A stretch of 64,000 bases of DNA from Bacillus sp. RO3. Lineage in GTDB: Bacteria; Bacillota; Bacilli; Bacillales; Bacillaceae_B. The notes under the pieces are model-generated. The model was not told where the DNA came from. It was given only the letters and a program-made list of their open reading frames with translations, and did no database searches. The position numbers and the translations under genes are program-made. This document shows positions 19,080-27,162 of the stretch, piece by piece; position 1 is the first letter of the stretch, and the number at the start of each line of letters is the position of its first letter. The stretch is taken from assembly GCF_012911895.1 (NCBI RefSeq), contig NZ_JAAXCV010000028.1:124001-188000 (forward strand). The letters run 5' to 3'.

Positions 19080-20222
19080 TTAAGATGTTACACGCTTTAC
19101 AATTTTTGCGACTTCATTGGCAGTCCAGACAATCTCTTCCTTCGTATTGCCCTGACCGAAGCTGAAACGAATGGAGTTCCTTGTATTCTCGGACTGACTT
19201 CCGAACATCGCGACCAGTACATGTGATGGCTCTATAGATCCGGCTGTACAAGCAGATCCGCTTGATACAGCGATACCTGACATATCTAAATTCACCAGCA
19301 TGGACTCGACATCCGTGCCAGGAAAGCTTAAGTTTAGCACATGGGGCAATCCATACTCAAGAGATCCGTTCACGAGAAAATCAATGTCGGCTGCGGCCAA
19401 GGTTTCTTTAAACAAACCCTTGAAATCTGAGTACAGGGAATGTTTTTCATCCATTACATCTTGAGCAATTTCAACTGCCTTCGCCAGACCGACGATCCCG
19501 GGAACGTTTTCCGTACCGGCTCGGCGTTTTCTCTCCTGCTCTCCCCCATACAGGGCAGGTTGAAGATCCACGTGTTGGTGAGAGTAAAGAAAACCCATCC
19601 CTTTAGGACCATTGATTTTATGCCCGGACACTGAGAGCAAATCGATTCCAAGCTCTTTCACATTGATTTCAGTAAGCCCGAAAGCCTGTACAGCATCTGT
19701 ATGAAAATAAGCCTGATGATCTTTTAGGATCTGCCCTATCTCATGAATCGGCTGTATCGTCCCGACTTCATTATTTCCAAACATGATCGTTACAAGGATG
19801 GTCTCATCCCGAAGTTCATGTCGGAGGTCCTCCACAGAAATCCTCCCTGTATGATCCACTGGCAGATAGGTCACCTCAAATCCTTTGGACTCTAAAAATT
19901 GGCATGCATGCAATACAGCATGATGCTCTGTCTTGGTTGTGATGATGTGATTTCCTTTTCCTTTATTGGCCTCGGCTGTACCGATAATCGCTAAATTATC
20001 GGCTTCCGTTCCGCCACTGGTAAAAATGATTTCATTGTAATCTGCCTGAATGCTTTCAGCAATGATGGTACGTGCACGGTCGACAAGGTGACGGGATGCA
20101 CGGCCAAAAGAATGAATGCTTGATGGATTACCAAATGCCTCCCTCATCGCTGAAGTCATTTCATCTATTACTTCAGGATGCATGGGTGACGTTGCAGCAT
20201 GGTCCAGATACACTCTTTCCAT
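19080..20222 (-). CDS. yrvO: Cysteine desulfurase (YrvO type, for tRNA thiolation)
   Basis: A 380-residue PLP enzyme of aminotransferase class V that moves sulfur from cysteine to an active-site Cys. Visible motifs: YLDHAATSPMHPEV at the N-terminus, GTEADNLAI, HTDAVQAFG, the PLP lysine in SGHKINGPKG, and the catalytic Cys in SSGSACTAGS. In B. subtilis YrvO supplies MnmA, and the gene is here between cymR and mnmA with short gaps, so the same partner is inferred. A second paralogue in this window (60154) sits with NAD genes. Confidence 0.96.
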   Translation of the reverse strand: MERVYLDHAATSPMHPEVIDEMTSAMREAFGNPSSIHSFGRASRHLVDRARTIIAESIQADYNEIIFTSGGTEADNLAIIGTAEANKGKGNHIITTKTEHHAVLHACQFLESKGFEVTYLPVDHTGRISVEDLRHELRDETILVTIMFGNNEVGTIQPIHEIGQILKDHQAYFHTDAVQAFGLTEINVKELGIDLLSVSGHKINGPKGMGFLYSHQHVDLQPALYGGEQERKRRAGTENVPGIVGLAKAVEIAQDVMDEKHSLYSDFKGLFKETLAAADIDFLVNGSLEYGLPHVLNLSFPGTDVESMLVNLDMSGIAVSSGSACTAGSIEPSHVLVAMFGSQSENTRNSIRFSFGQGNTKEEIVWTANEVAKIVKRVTS

Positions 20223-20234
20223 TATAGTAACCTC

Positions 20235-20654
20235 CTAAATATAGAACATGTACGCATCTGATTCACCATCATCAGAATGACTTGCTAAATCTTCTATCGT
20301 CGTATTATCCAGAACTTCCTTTACAGCATCACGTATACGGATCCAAAGCTCGCGTTTTGCCGGTTCTTCATCCTCGATCCCCTCGACGGGACTGATGGGA
20401 CCTTCCAGGATCCGGATGATATCACCTGCTGTAATTTCAGATGGTTCATGGCCTAATACATAACCGCCGTATGCACCTCTTATACTTCTTACAAGACCGC
20501 CGTTTCGCAGGGGAGCGACCAGCTGTTCAAGATAATGTTCCGATAATTCATGCTGCTGTGCAATCGTTTTAAGTGAAGTCGGCCCTTCTCCGTGGCGTTT
20601 AGCCAATTCAATCATAATCGTTAAGCCGTAGCGGCCTTTAGTTGATATTTTCAT
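20235..20654 (-). CDS. cymR: Rrf2 family cysteine metabolism repressor CymR
   Basis: A 139-residue Rrf2 regulator: winged helix at about 1-65 (MKISTKGRYGLTIMIELA, LSEHYLEQLVAPLRNGGLVRSIRGAYGGY), then a dimerisation helix. CymR represses cysteine synthesis and uptake genes with CysK as partner in B. subtilis. It lacks the three-Cys Fe-S motif of IscR, as expected for CymR. Start ATG at 20654, 6 bases after GAGGTG. It heads the cymR-yrvO-mnmA unit, linking sulfur supply to tRNA thiolation. Confidence 0.95.
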   Translation of the reverse strand: MKISTKGRYGLTIMIELAKRHGEGPTSLKTIAQQHELSEHYLEQLVAPLRNGGLVRSIRGAYGGYVLGHEPSEITAGDIIRILEGPISPVEGIEDEEPAKRELWIRIRDAVKEVLDNTTIEDLASHSDDGESDAYMFYI

Positions 20655-20725
20655 GTCCAGCACCTCTACCTATATTTAATAGCGCCCTTCAATGGGACGT
20701 ATTTTTCTTTGTATTGACTTTTGTT

Positions 20726-20755
20726 ATTATAGCATATCCGAAGTTCCACTGTGAA
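20726..20755 (-). promoter_or_regulatory. Promoter of cymR-yrvO-mnmA
   Basis: TTCACA (20750-20755) and TATAAT (20726-20731) with 18-base spacing on the minus strand, about 70 bases before the cymR ATG. Confidence 0.65.
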
Positions 20756-20865
20756 AGGGACGCTTCATCCTCCATCCTCGCTGGCTGTCAGCCACAATAT
20801 TTCCTTAATATAATCTCCTATGATAAAGTGATTTTAATTAGAAAGACAGTCGGGAGAGATGTTTC

Positions 20866-22140
20866 ATGTCGATTAAACCACTTGCCTTCAAGATGAGACC
20901 ACGGACCATTGACGAAATCATCGGGCAGCAGCATTTAGTTGGAGAAGGAAAGATCATAGACCGGATGGTAAAAGCAAAACAGCTTTCTTCCATGATTCTA
21001 TACGGACCGCCGGGTATCGGGAAAACATCCATTGCAAGTGCCATTGCCGGAAGTACAAAATACCGGTTCAAAACCTTGAATGCCGTCACCAATAATAAGA
21101 AAGACATTCAAATCGTTGCAGAGGAAGCGAAGATGTCTGGTAAGGTGATCCTTTTACTGGATGAGGTGCATCGCCTGGATAAAGGGAAACAGGACTTTCT
21201 GCTCCCCTATTTAGAAAACGGGATGATTACCCTCATCGGGGCAACAACAAGCAATCCCTATCATGCCATCAATCCGGCCATCAGAAGCAGATGCCAAATT
21301 TTCGAACTTAAGCCCCTTGCCATCGATGAAATGAAAATCGCCCTGCAACGGGCCATTGAAGATAAGGAACGTGGATTAGGGGAGTATTCACTGGATGTGA
21401 CGGACGAAGCGATTGATCATTTTGCAAGCAGCAGCTTTGGGGATGTCAGAAGTTCGTTAAACGCATTGGAACTGGCTGTTCTGTCTACTTCACCCGGTGA
21501 GGATGGTGTCATCCGGATCGATGTCGGCATTGCAGAAGAATGCCTCCAAAAGAAAAGCTTTTCACACGATAAAGATGGAGATGCTCATTATGATGTCATA
21601 AGCGCCTTTCAAAAATCGATTCGCGGAAGTGACGTCAATGCCGCTCTTCACTATTTAGGAAGACTGATTGAGGCCGGGGATCTTCCGAGCATCTCACGCA
21701 GACTTTTGGTGATTGCCTATGAAGATATAGGCCTTGCCAATCCTCAAGCAGGACCACGGACATTGGCAGCTGTGGAGACAGCAGAGAAGATCGGATTCCC
21801 CGAAGCGAGAATCCCGTTGGCAAGCGCGATCATCGAGCTGTGCCTTTCGCCTAAGTCAAACTCTGCCATTACCGCCATTGATCTGGCACTCAGCGATATC
21901 CGTAAAGGTAAGAGCGGAGAGGTTCCGGACCACTTAAAAGATGCCCATTATCAAGGTGCCAAAGACCTTGGAAGAGGGATTGAATATAAATATCCCCACA
22001 GCTACGAGTCAGGCTGGGTCCCACAAACCTATCTGCCTGATAAACTTAAGAATGCCCATTACTATACACCTAAATCTACCGGGAAATTCGAACAGGCAAT
22101 TGCTCAAGTATATGAGAAGATCAACAAACAGATGAAATAA
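20866..22140 (+). CDS. rarA: Replication-associated recombination protein RarA (MgsA, AAA+ ATPase)
   Basis: A 424-residue clamp-loader-like AAA+ ATPase acting at stalled forks. The N-terminal RPRTIDEIIGQQHLVGEGK motif is followed by Walker A YGPPGIGKTS near 46-55, Walker B LLLDEVHRLDKGKQ, sensor-1 GATTSNP, arginine finger region NPAIRSRCQIF, and the C-terminal tetramerisation domain (YEDIGLANPQAGPRTLAAVE, HYQGAKDLGRGIEYKYPH). GGGAGAGATG precedes the ATG. It is divergent from cymR, as in B. subtilis (yrvN). Confidence 0.96.
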   Translation: MSIKPLAFKMRPRTIDEIIGQQHLVGEGKIIDRMVKAKQLSSMILYGPPGIGKTSIASAIAGSTKYRFKTLNAVTNNKKDIQIVAEEAKMSGKVILLLDEVHRLDKGKQDFLLPYLENGMITLIGATTSNPYHAINPAIRSRCQIFELKPLAIDEMKIALQRAIEDKERGLGEYSLDVTDEAIDHFASSSFGDVRSSLNALELAVLSTSPGEDGVIRIDVGIAEECLQKKSFSHDKDGDAHYDVISAFQKSIRGSDVNAALHYLGRLIEAGDLPSISRRLLVIAYEDIGLANPQAGPRTLAAVETAEKIGFPEARIPLASAIIELCLSPKSNSAITAIDLALSDIRKGKSGEVPDHLKDAHYQGAKDLGRGIEYKYPHSYESGWVPQTYLPDKLKNAHYYTPKSTGKFEQAIAQVYEKINKQMK

Positions 22141-22144
22141 CAGC

Positions 22145-22232
22145 AGCCGAGGCGGCTTATGGCGAACCTGCCGAATTGGTTCTCTTTACCTTTTTGGCAG
22201 GTTTGGAAATATAGGCTGAGGCGGCTCATTTC
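22145..22232. repeat. Composite palindromic element downstream of rarA
   Basis: AACCTGCC (22165-22172) and GGCAGGTT (22196-22203) form a stem. It is flanked by two imperfect direct copies of GCCGAGGCGGCT / GCTGAGGCGGCT, the first of which can fold itself (AGCCG/CGGCT). There is no clear T-run. It may act as a weak terminator between rarA and tgl, or be a REP-like remnant. Confidence 0.45.
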
Positions 22233-22326
22233 TGCAGAAAAAACGTATGACACATCAATAACCAGCAATATTCATTTACCTTTTCAAAAAAATCCCACTC
22301 TTCAGGCCCCTATCTCTCCAAGGCAT

Positions 22327-22335
22327 CATACATTA
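22327..22335 (+). promoter_or_regulatory. Candidate mother-cell -10 element for tgl
   Basis: CATACATTA fits both the sigma-K -10 consensus CATANNNTA and the sigma-E -10 CATACANT. It lies 26 bases before the tgl start. No convincing -35 is visible at the right spacing, so this is tentative. Mother-cell expression of B. subtilis tgl makes it plausible. Confidence 0.4.
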
Positions 22336-22360
22336 GTAAAAAGGCCTGGAGGTGTATGGA

Positions 22361-23080
22361 TTGATTATCATTGAAAATGGCTTGTCCCCTAAAGGGTTGA
22401 CAGATCTATCACCCGCTGGGGAAAGCATCGTAAAAGCGCTTGACAAGAGCCCTACGGAGTATCGCTATAGCAGCAAAGACGAGCTTCGATTTGAATTGAA
22501 GATGCGGGAACAATTCATGACTAATGCAAGGAGCATGGATGAAGGGGACGCCAAATTCGCCGCTTTCGAATACTCTTATTTCAACCCAGCTTTTTGGATG
22601 AAGACTCCATTTGGATACAGGCTTCGGGATACGAAGCTGCCATCTGAGGCCATAAATGATGTCTTCACGAACAGCTCCGCCTATAGCTTCGAATGTGTCA
22701 CCAGTATTGTCCTCATTTACTATAAATCGATCCTTGATACGATCAGGACTTCTTATTTCAACCAGCTGTTTTCCCCCCTTCTAGTGTGGGGGCATCATTA
22801 TGATGATGATATGATGATGGTCACGTATGAAGGGGTGGATTATATCCCTGGTGATGTATACTATTTTTCGAACCCCGACTACGACGACCCCATCTGGATG
22901 GGTGAAAACTCGGTGTTCCTCAGTGAGGATCAGTATTTTGGCCACGGCGTTGGAATCAAGACTCACGACGAAATGATTGAAGCTCTTAATACCCTCAGAA
23001 AAAAAGATGCGACCCGGTCGGCTTTTCTCCTCCAGCAAGTCACACGATTGAAATTCTCTGATTTGTACAGGTACGCATAA
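22361..23080 (+). CDS. tgl: Spore coat protein-glutamine gamma-glutamyltransferase (Tgl)
   Basis: Tgl cross-links spore coat proteins through gamma-glutamyl-lysine bonds. The 239-residue product matches the 245-residue B. subtilis enzyme in its signature FECVTSIVLIYYK, where Glu111-Cys112 correspond to the catalytic Glu115-Cys116. It also has GDVYYFSNPDYDD, MGENSVFLSEDQYFGHGVGI (second catalytic Glu in GEN) and the C-terminal LLQQVTRLKFSDLYR. Start: TTG at 22361, exactly 8 bases after GGAGG, giving MIIIENG, like MIIV in B. subtilis. The GTG three codons earlier overlaps the Shine-Dalgarno. Confidence 0.92.
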   Translation: MIIIENGLSPKGLTDLSPAGESIVKALDKSPTEYRYSSKDELRFELKMREQFMTNARSMDEGDAKFAAFEYSYFNPAFWMKTPFGYRLRDTKLPSEAINDVFTNSSAYSFECVTSIVLIYYKSILDTIRTSYFNQLFSPLLVWGHHYDDDMMMVTYEGVDYIPGDVYYFSNPDYDDPIWMGENSVFLSEDQYFGHGVGIKTHDEMIEALNTLRKKDATRSAFLLQQVTRLKFSDLYRYA

Positions 23081-23118
23081 AAAAGTGACGAACTCTGTTG
23101 AGTGCGCCACTTTTTTTC
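23080..23118. terminator. Bidirectional terminator between tgl and the ABC permease gene
   Basis: AAAAAAGTGACG and TGCGCCACTTTTTTT form an imperfect stem around a short inner CTC..GAG helix, with A- and T-runs on both sides. It serves tgl on the plus strand and possibly the convergent permease gene on the minus strand. Confidence 0.75.
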
Positions 23119-23152
23119 ACTTTATAGGTGAATGCAGTTCCTCTTCGCTTTT

Positions 23153-24103
23153 CTATGCCGCTACGTCCCTTTTATTAAAGACAAAGAAGGCAAGGAGTTG
23201 GAAGATGGTGAAATAGATGATGAGCATCGTTATGGAGAAGCCCATGGTCATCCCATCCACCAGGGGAGGAGTGAAGCCTGTGTATTGTGTCAGGTCTGTG
23301 TTTGCAAACAGACTGTATTTCGCCCAGTCGAATTTCAGGGCGAGGAGGCTCGTTGCATTTCCCCCTACGAACAGCAGGAACAGGGAAATCCCGATAGCCA
23401 GGGAGCTGCTTCTGAAAACGGTTGAGATCATGAAGGCCATCGTAGCCATCATCACGATATCGATGGTTTTCAATAAATAAGTTTTAACCAGGTATCCAAC
23501 AATATTCTGCTCTACGACTTCACCATCTACATATGCCAGATGGGTAGACTGATCTGTCCCTCCGAATAATAACAGTCCGAGGAGGAAAGACACGACGAAT
23601 AACACCATTAACATGCTCATCCCGTATAAGATGACTGTGAAGTATTTAGACAGGAGGATTTTGGTTCTTGAAATGGGGCGGATAAGCAACAGCTTAATCG
23701 TTCCCCAGCTGAATTCACTGGCTACTATGCCTGCAGCCACAATGATGGCAAATAAACCGACTACCAGCACGGAAAAGGCATTCGTTTCAACAAATGTCCA
23801 TACGGTCTTTTTGGGGTTTGGCTGAATATCATTTTCAATCCGGTATTCGTTAATGGCGATTCTTCTTTCTGCGTCTTTGGCGATAAACTTATTCAGGTTG
23901 GGATTTTCAGATAACATGTCCTTATCCGATTGCACTTCTACAGAAAGCATCTGTTTCCAGTTTTCAGACTCTTTCACTTTTCCGTCTTCATACTTCGTAA
24001 AAGCAGCCGTCACACCGATGATCAAGATGAGTAATCCAAGCATCACATAGGTTCCGACCCTCTTAAATATTTTAATCCATTCATTTCTGATGAGATTAAG
24101 CAT
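23153..24103 (-). CDS. ABC-2 type transporter permease subunit
   Basis: A 316-residue membrane protein. One N-terminal transmembrane helix (about 20-40) is followed by an extracytoplasmic loop of about 100 residues, then five more helices (for example TNAFSVLVVGLFAIIVAAGIVASEFSWGTIKLLL and FTVILYGMSMLMVLFVVSFLLGLLLFGG). This layout is typical of ABC-2 permeases. I choose the ATG at 24103 (MLNLIRNEW); the upstream in-frame ATG belongs to the Shine-Dalgarno AAGGAG. It overlaps the ATPase gene by 8 bases. Substrate unknown. Confidence 0.9.
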   Translation of the reverse strand: MLNLIRNEWIKIFKRVGTYVMLGLLILIIGVTAAFTKYEDGKVKESENWKQMLSVEVQSDKDMLSENPNLNKFIAKDAERRIAINEYRIENDIQPNPKKTVWTFVETNAFSVLVVGLFAIIVAAGIVASEFSWGTIKLLLIRPISRTKILLSKYFTVILYGMSMLMVLFVVSFLLGLLLFGGTDQSTHLAYVDGEVVEQNIVGYLVKTYLLKTIDIVMMATMAFMISTVFRSSSLAIGISLFLLFVGGNATSLLALKFDWAKYSLFANTDLTQYTGFTPPLVDGMTMGFSITMLIIYFTIFQLLAFFVFNKRDVAA

Positions 24104-25025
24104 GAACGATCTCTCCTTTTTCATTCGTCATTTCCAGGAATCGATCTTCCAAAGTTTTGGAAACCGGCATGACGCTGTATATCTCTACGTCAGCTTCAAC
24201 AAGGGCACGGATGACATTGGGTACTTGCTCCTTCGTTAAAGCGATTTGAATTTCAGACCCCTTCGTTTCAAACTTGATACCCGGATCAAGAACGTTCAGT
24301 ACAGGCCTTATCTTTCCGGCTTCATTGACCTCAAAATGATAAATCTGTTCAGACCCTTCTACAAAATCGCGTACTTGCTGCACATCAACAAGCTTTCCGG
24401 ATTGAATGATTCCGATTCGATCACACATCATTTCCATTTCCGATAATAAGTGACTAGAAACGATGACAGCCATACCCTCTTCCTGGGCAAGCTTTCTTAT
24501 ATACGCCCGGATTTCACGGATACCGGCAGGATCCAATCCATTTGTTGGTTCGTCGAGGATGAGTAGCTTCGGTTTGTGGAGCAGGCATTGAGCAAGGCCC
24601 AAACGCTGCCTCATCCCGAGGGAATAGGTTTTCACTTTATCATTGATGCGGCCTGTCAAACCAACGAGTTCGATGACTTCCTTCATTCTTTCTTCGGTGA
24701 CTCCTTTTTGCATTCGGGCAAAGTGCTTTAGATTCTGATACCCCGACATGAACTTATACAGTTCAGGATTTTCAACGATGGCTCCAACATCCTTAATGGC
24801 ACCCTCGAAGTTTTTTTTAATGCTTTTTCCGGAAATCAGAACATCTCCTTTTGAAATATTCATTAGTCCAACCATCATTCGGATTGTCGTTGTTTTACCA
24901 GCTCCATTGGGTCCAAGAAATCCAAATACCTCCCCTTCATAAACATCAAAGGATAAATTATCAATAATGGTCTTACCTTTAATGACTTTTGAGACATTCT
25001 GCAATTGCACTACCGTCTTCATCAT
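24096..25025 (-). CDS. ABC transporter ATP-binding protein (BcrA-type)
   Basis: A 309-residue ATPase with Walker A GPNGAGKTT near 40, Q-loop region IVENPELYKFMSG, signature SLGMRQRLGLA, Walker B LLILDEPTNGLDP and the switch His in VSSHLLSEME. The C-terminal 90 residues form the accessory domain seen in BcrA/ CcmA-like exporters. Start ATG at 25025, 7 bases after AGAAGGGA; a second ATG follows directly. It is translationally coupled to the permease. The pair is likely an exporter; bacitracin-type resistance is only one possibility. Confidence 0.92.
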   Translation of the reverse strand: MMKTVVQLQNVSKVIKGKTIIDNLSFDVYEGEVFGFLGPNGAGKTTTIRMMVGLMNISKGDVLISGKSIKKNFEGAIKDVGAIVENPELYKFMSGYQNLKHFARMQKGVTEERMKEVIELVGLTGRINDKVKTYSLGMRQRLGLAQCLLHKPKLLILDEPTNGLDPAGIREIRAYIRKLAQEEGMAVIVSSHLLSEMEMMCDRIGIIQSGKLVDVQQVRDFVEGSEQIYHFEVNEAGKIRPVLNVLDPGIKFETKGSEIQIALTKEQVPNVIRALVEADVEIYSVMPVSKTLEDRFLEMTNEKGEIVHA

Positions 25026-25384
25026 TTCAACTTCCCTTCTGAAATATGTAGTCTGTTTCAATCATGGCAGGACAGACAACTGACTCCCTTGACCCCTCCC
25101 GGCCTTCATTCTTCAACACGATTGTTTTACCTTGCCTTAAATGATGAAATCAGGACCTTTCAGGATCAGCATCTCTTAATACGGATGAAAGCAGGAAAAA
25201 GTTTCAAATCCTTCCTCATTTCTTATTGTTAGATCTTGTTCCACTTAACTGTCGTCTCAAAGCAAGAGAAACAGGATGGCTTGAGTACTGTAAAATGACG
25301 ATAGAAATCCCGGTTATTCACCAATTAATGGAATGATTTTTTTCAGGAGATGTGTAAAGCTAAAAGGAACAGGAGGATTCAACT
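25026..25384. other. Intergenic region without a supported gene
   Basis: These 359 bases separate two divergently oriented units. They should hold the promoters of the ABC pair (minus) and of the RsfA-like gene (plus), but I find no well-spaced -35/-10 pair for either. Short open frames here lack ribosome binding sites. No RNA motif or repeat is recognised. Confidence 0.6.
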
Positions 25385-25801
25385 ATGGATAAAAAACGTC
25401 TATGGACGACTGAAGAAGATGAACTGCTGGATAAGGTTGTTCAAGATTATGTAAAGAGAGGAAAATCTAAAAGAATGGGTTTTGAAGCGGTTGCCAGGAA
25501 AATCCACCGTTCCCCCGGTACTTGCTCTCACAGATATTATACAAGAATTCATCAACCATCGAATGAAATGACTATGGAATCTTGTATTGCTTTTTTGCAG
25601 AGAAGTTTCACAGGGGATGGTATCGCAGAGAAGCAACTGCTTATGAAAGAAAAAGCAGAGCTGCTTTTTAAACAAAATGAACTAAAGAAAAAATACGCGG
25701 CCTACACAGAGAAGCATGAAAAATTAAAAGCAATGCTCAATTTGTTAGAAAAAGCAGAAGAACTTGATAAAGGAGATTCCCTTCCACCTGTCATTCATTG
25801 A
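25385..25801 (+). CDS. RsfA family Myb-like DNA-binding regulator
   Basis: A 138-residue protein. Residues about 5-58 form a Myb/SANT-like domain with regularly spaced aromatic residues (LWTTEEDELL, FEAVARKIHRSPGTCSHRYYTRI). The C-terminal 60 residues are a Lys/Glu-rich coiled coil (QNELKKKYAAYTEKHEKLKAMLNLLEKAEEL). This architecture is that of the RsfA/YlbO family, whose B. subtilis member RsfA is a forespore regulator dependent on sigma-F. GGAGG lies 7 bases before the ATG. Targets cannot be inferred. Confidence 0.85.
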   Translation: MDKKRLWTTEEDELLDKVVQDYVKRGKSKRMGFEAVARKIHRSPGTCSHRYYTRIHQPSNEMTMESCIAFLQRSFTGDGIAEKQLLMKEKAELLFKQNELKKKYAAYTEKHEKLKAMLNLLEKAEELDKGDSLPPVIH

Positions 25802-25805
25802 CACC

Positions 25806-25850
25806 GATAAAAAAAGACTGAAATCCACCAACTGGATTCAGTCTTTTAGG
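25806..25850. terminator. Bidirectional terminator between rsfA-like gene and tcdA
   Basis: AAAAGACTGAA and TTCAGTCTTTT form the stem around CCACCAACTGG, with A7 on the left and TTTT on the right. It lies between two convergent stop codons. Confidence 0.9.
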
Positions 25851-25852
25851 CA

Positions 25853-26617
25853 TTATTTATCTTTGACTCTTTTGATTTCAATATGCTTTAACAGGTCATT
25901 CATCACATGACTGGCTGCGATCAGTCCAGCAACGGATGGAACAAAGGCATTTGAAGATGGGGGAAGCTGTGCTTTACGAATCTTGGCATCTTCTTTCCCG
26001 ACTTCTTTCCTGATATCGTCGCGGATGACGATTGGGCTTTCATCAGAGAAAACAACCGTGACACCCTTTTTTATGCCCTCTTTTTTCAGTCGGGTACGGA
26101 TCACCTTTGCGATTGGATCTGTATGAGTCTTACTGATATCCGCTATCTTGAAGCGTGTCGGATCGGTTTTATTCGCTGCACCCATGCTCGCAATTAATGG
26201 AATATCCCGTGTTAAACATTCTTTCATTAAGTGTATTTTATACGAAATCGTATCAGACGCATCAATGACATAATCTAGTCCATAATTGAAGAATTCTTCG
26301 TATGTTTCTTCGGTGTAGAACATTTTTAGGGCAATGACTTCACAGTCTGGATTAATATCCTTGATGCGGTCCCTCATCAGGTCCACTTTCGGCTGACCTA
26401 CTGTAGAAAGCAACGCATGAACCTGTCGATTAACATTTGTAATATCCACATCATCTTTATCCACTAACACTAGACGGCCTACACCTGATCGGGCTAATGC
26501 CTCAGCTGCAAAGGAGCCTACTCCCCCGATTCCAAGCACTGCCACCGTGCTGTCTTTAAGGGTTTGAAGTCCTTCCTTACCGATCGCTAGTTCATTCCGT
26601 GAAAACTGGTGTAGCAA
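25853..26617 (-). CDS. tcdA: tRNA threonylcarbamoyladenosine dehydratase TcdA
   Basis: TcdA is an E1-like ATP-dependent enzyme that cyclises t6A37 to ct6A in ANN-decoding tRNAs. The 254-residue product starts with the conserved LHQFSRNELAIGKEG, followed by the nucleotide motif VLGIGGVGSFAAEALARSGVGRLVLVDKDDVDITNVNRQ and DYVIDASDTISYKIHLMKECL. Start: TTG at 26617 (MLHQFSRN), 8 bases after GGAG; an upstream in-frame ATG overlaps that site. B. subtilis YrvM occupies the same position, next to 6S RNA and aspS. Confidence 0.95.
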   Translation of the reverse strand: MLHQFSRNELAIGKEGLQTLKDSTVAVLGIGGVGSFAAEALARSGVGRLVLVDKDDVDITNVNRQVHALLSTVGQPKVDLMRDRIKDINPDCEVIALKMFYTEETYEEFFNYGLDYVIDASDTISYKIHLMKECLTRDIPLIASMGAANKTDPTRFKIADISKTHTDPIAKVIRTRLKKEGIKKGVTVVFSDESPIVIRDDIRKEVGKEDAKIRKAQLPPSSNAFVPSVAGLIAASHVMNDLLKHIEIKRVKDK

Positions 26618-26663
26618 AATAATCAACTCCATTATAAGTATTCAACTTGGTTTATACTGAATT

Positions 26664-26692
26664 AGAATAAAGGATACAGAAGCGAAAATCAA
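26664..26692 (-). promoter_or_regulatory. Candidate promoter for tcdA
   Basis: TTGATT (26687-26692) and TATTCT (26664-26669) with exact 17-base spacing on the minus strand, about 45 bases before the tcdA start. From here to the 6S terminator (26693-26837) I see no other feature. Confidence 0.6.
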
Positions 26693-26837
26693 TATGAAAT
26701 GTTGTCCTTCTCATTTGTTTACCCTATTTCAGAGAGGTTTAGTCTTATATCCTTCCATAGGATGGATAGCTCCATGCGTCCGCTCACCGGGAAATAGCGA
26801 AAGAGATTCACCGTCTATCCGTTTTCTGGATACGCAC

Positions 26838-26866
26838 AAAAGAGCCAGGCATTCAGCCTGACTCAT
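26838..26866 (-). terminator. Terminator downstream of 6S RNA
   Basis: GAGTCAGGCTGAATGCCTGGCTC forms a hairpin (GAGTCAGGC/GCCTGGCTC with mismatch), followed by TTTTGTG on the minus strand. It lies about 35 bases beyond the closing stem of 6S RNA. Confidence 0.8.
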
Positions 26867-26899
26867 CATCATCTATATTGGTTCGAACCATTTCATGTG

Positions 26900-27097
26900 T
26901 TGACGAGTCCCAATCGTGCCGTCGCCATCATTTCCTTCGTTTTGAACCCGCTCTCGGCAGGTGGGTGCTTTATTCCACTATTTGTTAGTCCCCGGCACGG
27001 GGCATGAACGCCTAGCGGAAATGTCAAGCTCCCAAAGTTTGAAGTGTTCGGTCAAAACTGTTAGGTAAAAACGTCGCACACATCAGGACTCGTTTGT
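26900..27097 (-). ncRNA. ssrS: 6S RNA (SsrS, B. subtilis 6S-1/BsrA type)
   Basis: 6S RNA mimics an open promoter and sequesters sigma-A RNA polymerase. The minus-strand sequence contains segments familiar from B. subtilis 6S-1: GTTTTGACCGAACACTT, TTTGGGAGCTTG, TTCCGCTAGGCGTTCATGC, GGGGACTAACAAAT, GTGGAATAAAGCACCCAC and GAGAGCGGGTTCAAA. Its ends pair as CGAGTCC (27086-27092 region) with GGGACTCG (26903-26911), closing a rod-like molecule of about 195 bases. The locus between tcdA (yrvM) and aspS is the B. subtilis bsrA locus. Exact ends are estimated. Confidence 0.93.
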
Positions 27098-27107
27098 GAT
27101 TGTTTAA

Positions 27108-27136
27108 ATAATACCATATCTCCCTGGGGATTTCAA
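27108..27136 (-). promoter_or_regulatory. Promoter of 6S RNA
   Basis: TTGAAA (27131-27136) and TATTAT (27108-27113) with 17-base spacing on the minus strand, just upstream of the 6S 5' end and inside the short gap to the aspS stop. Confidence 0.82.
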
Positions 27137-27162
27137 TGAATGCCCCCCGGAATTTATTTACA

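Noticed and set aside
25005-25232. 75-residue plus-strand open frame
   Set aside because: It overlaps the start of the ABC ATPase gene antisense and lacks translation signals.
25170-25335. Plus-strand open frame ending LEYCKMTIEIPVIHQLME before the RsfA-like gene
   Set aside because: It is open for about 57 codons but has no start codon with a ribosome binding site and no recognised family; chance is likely.
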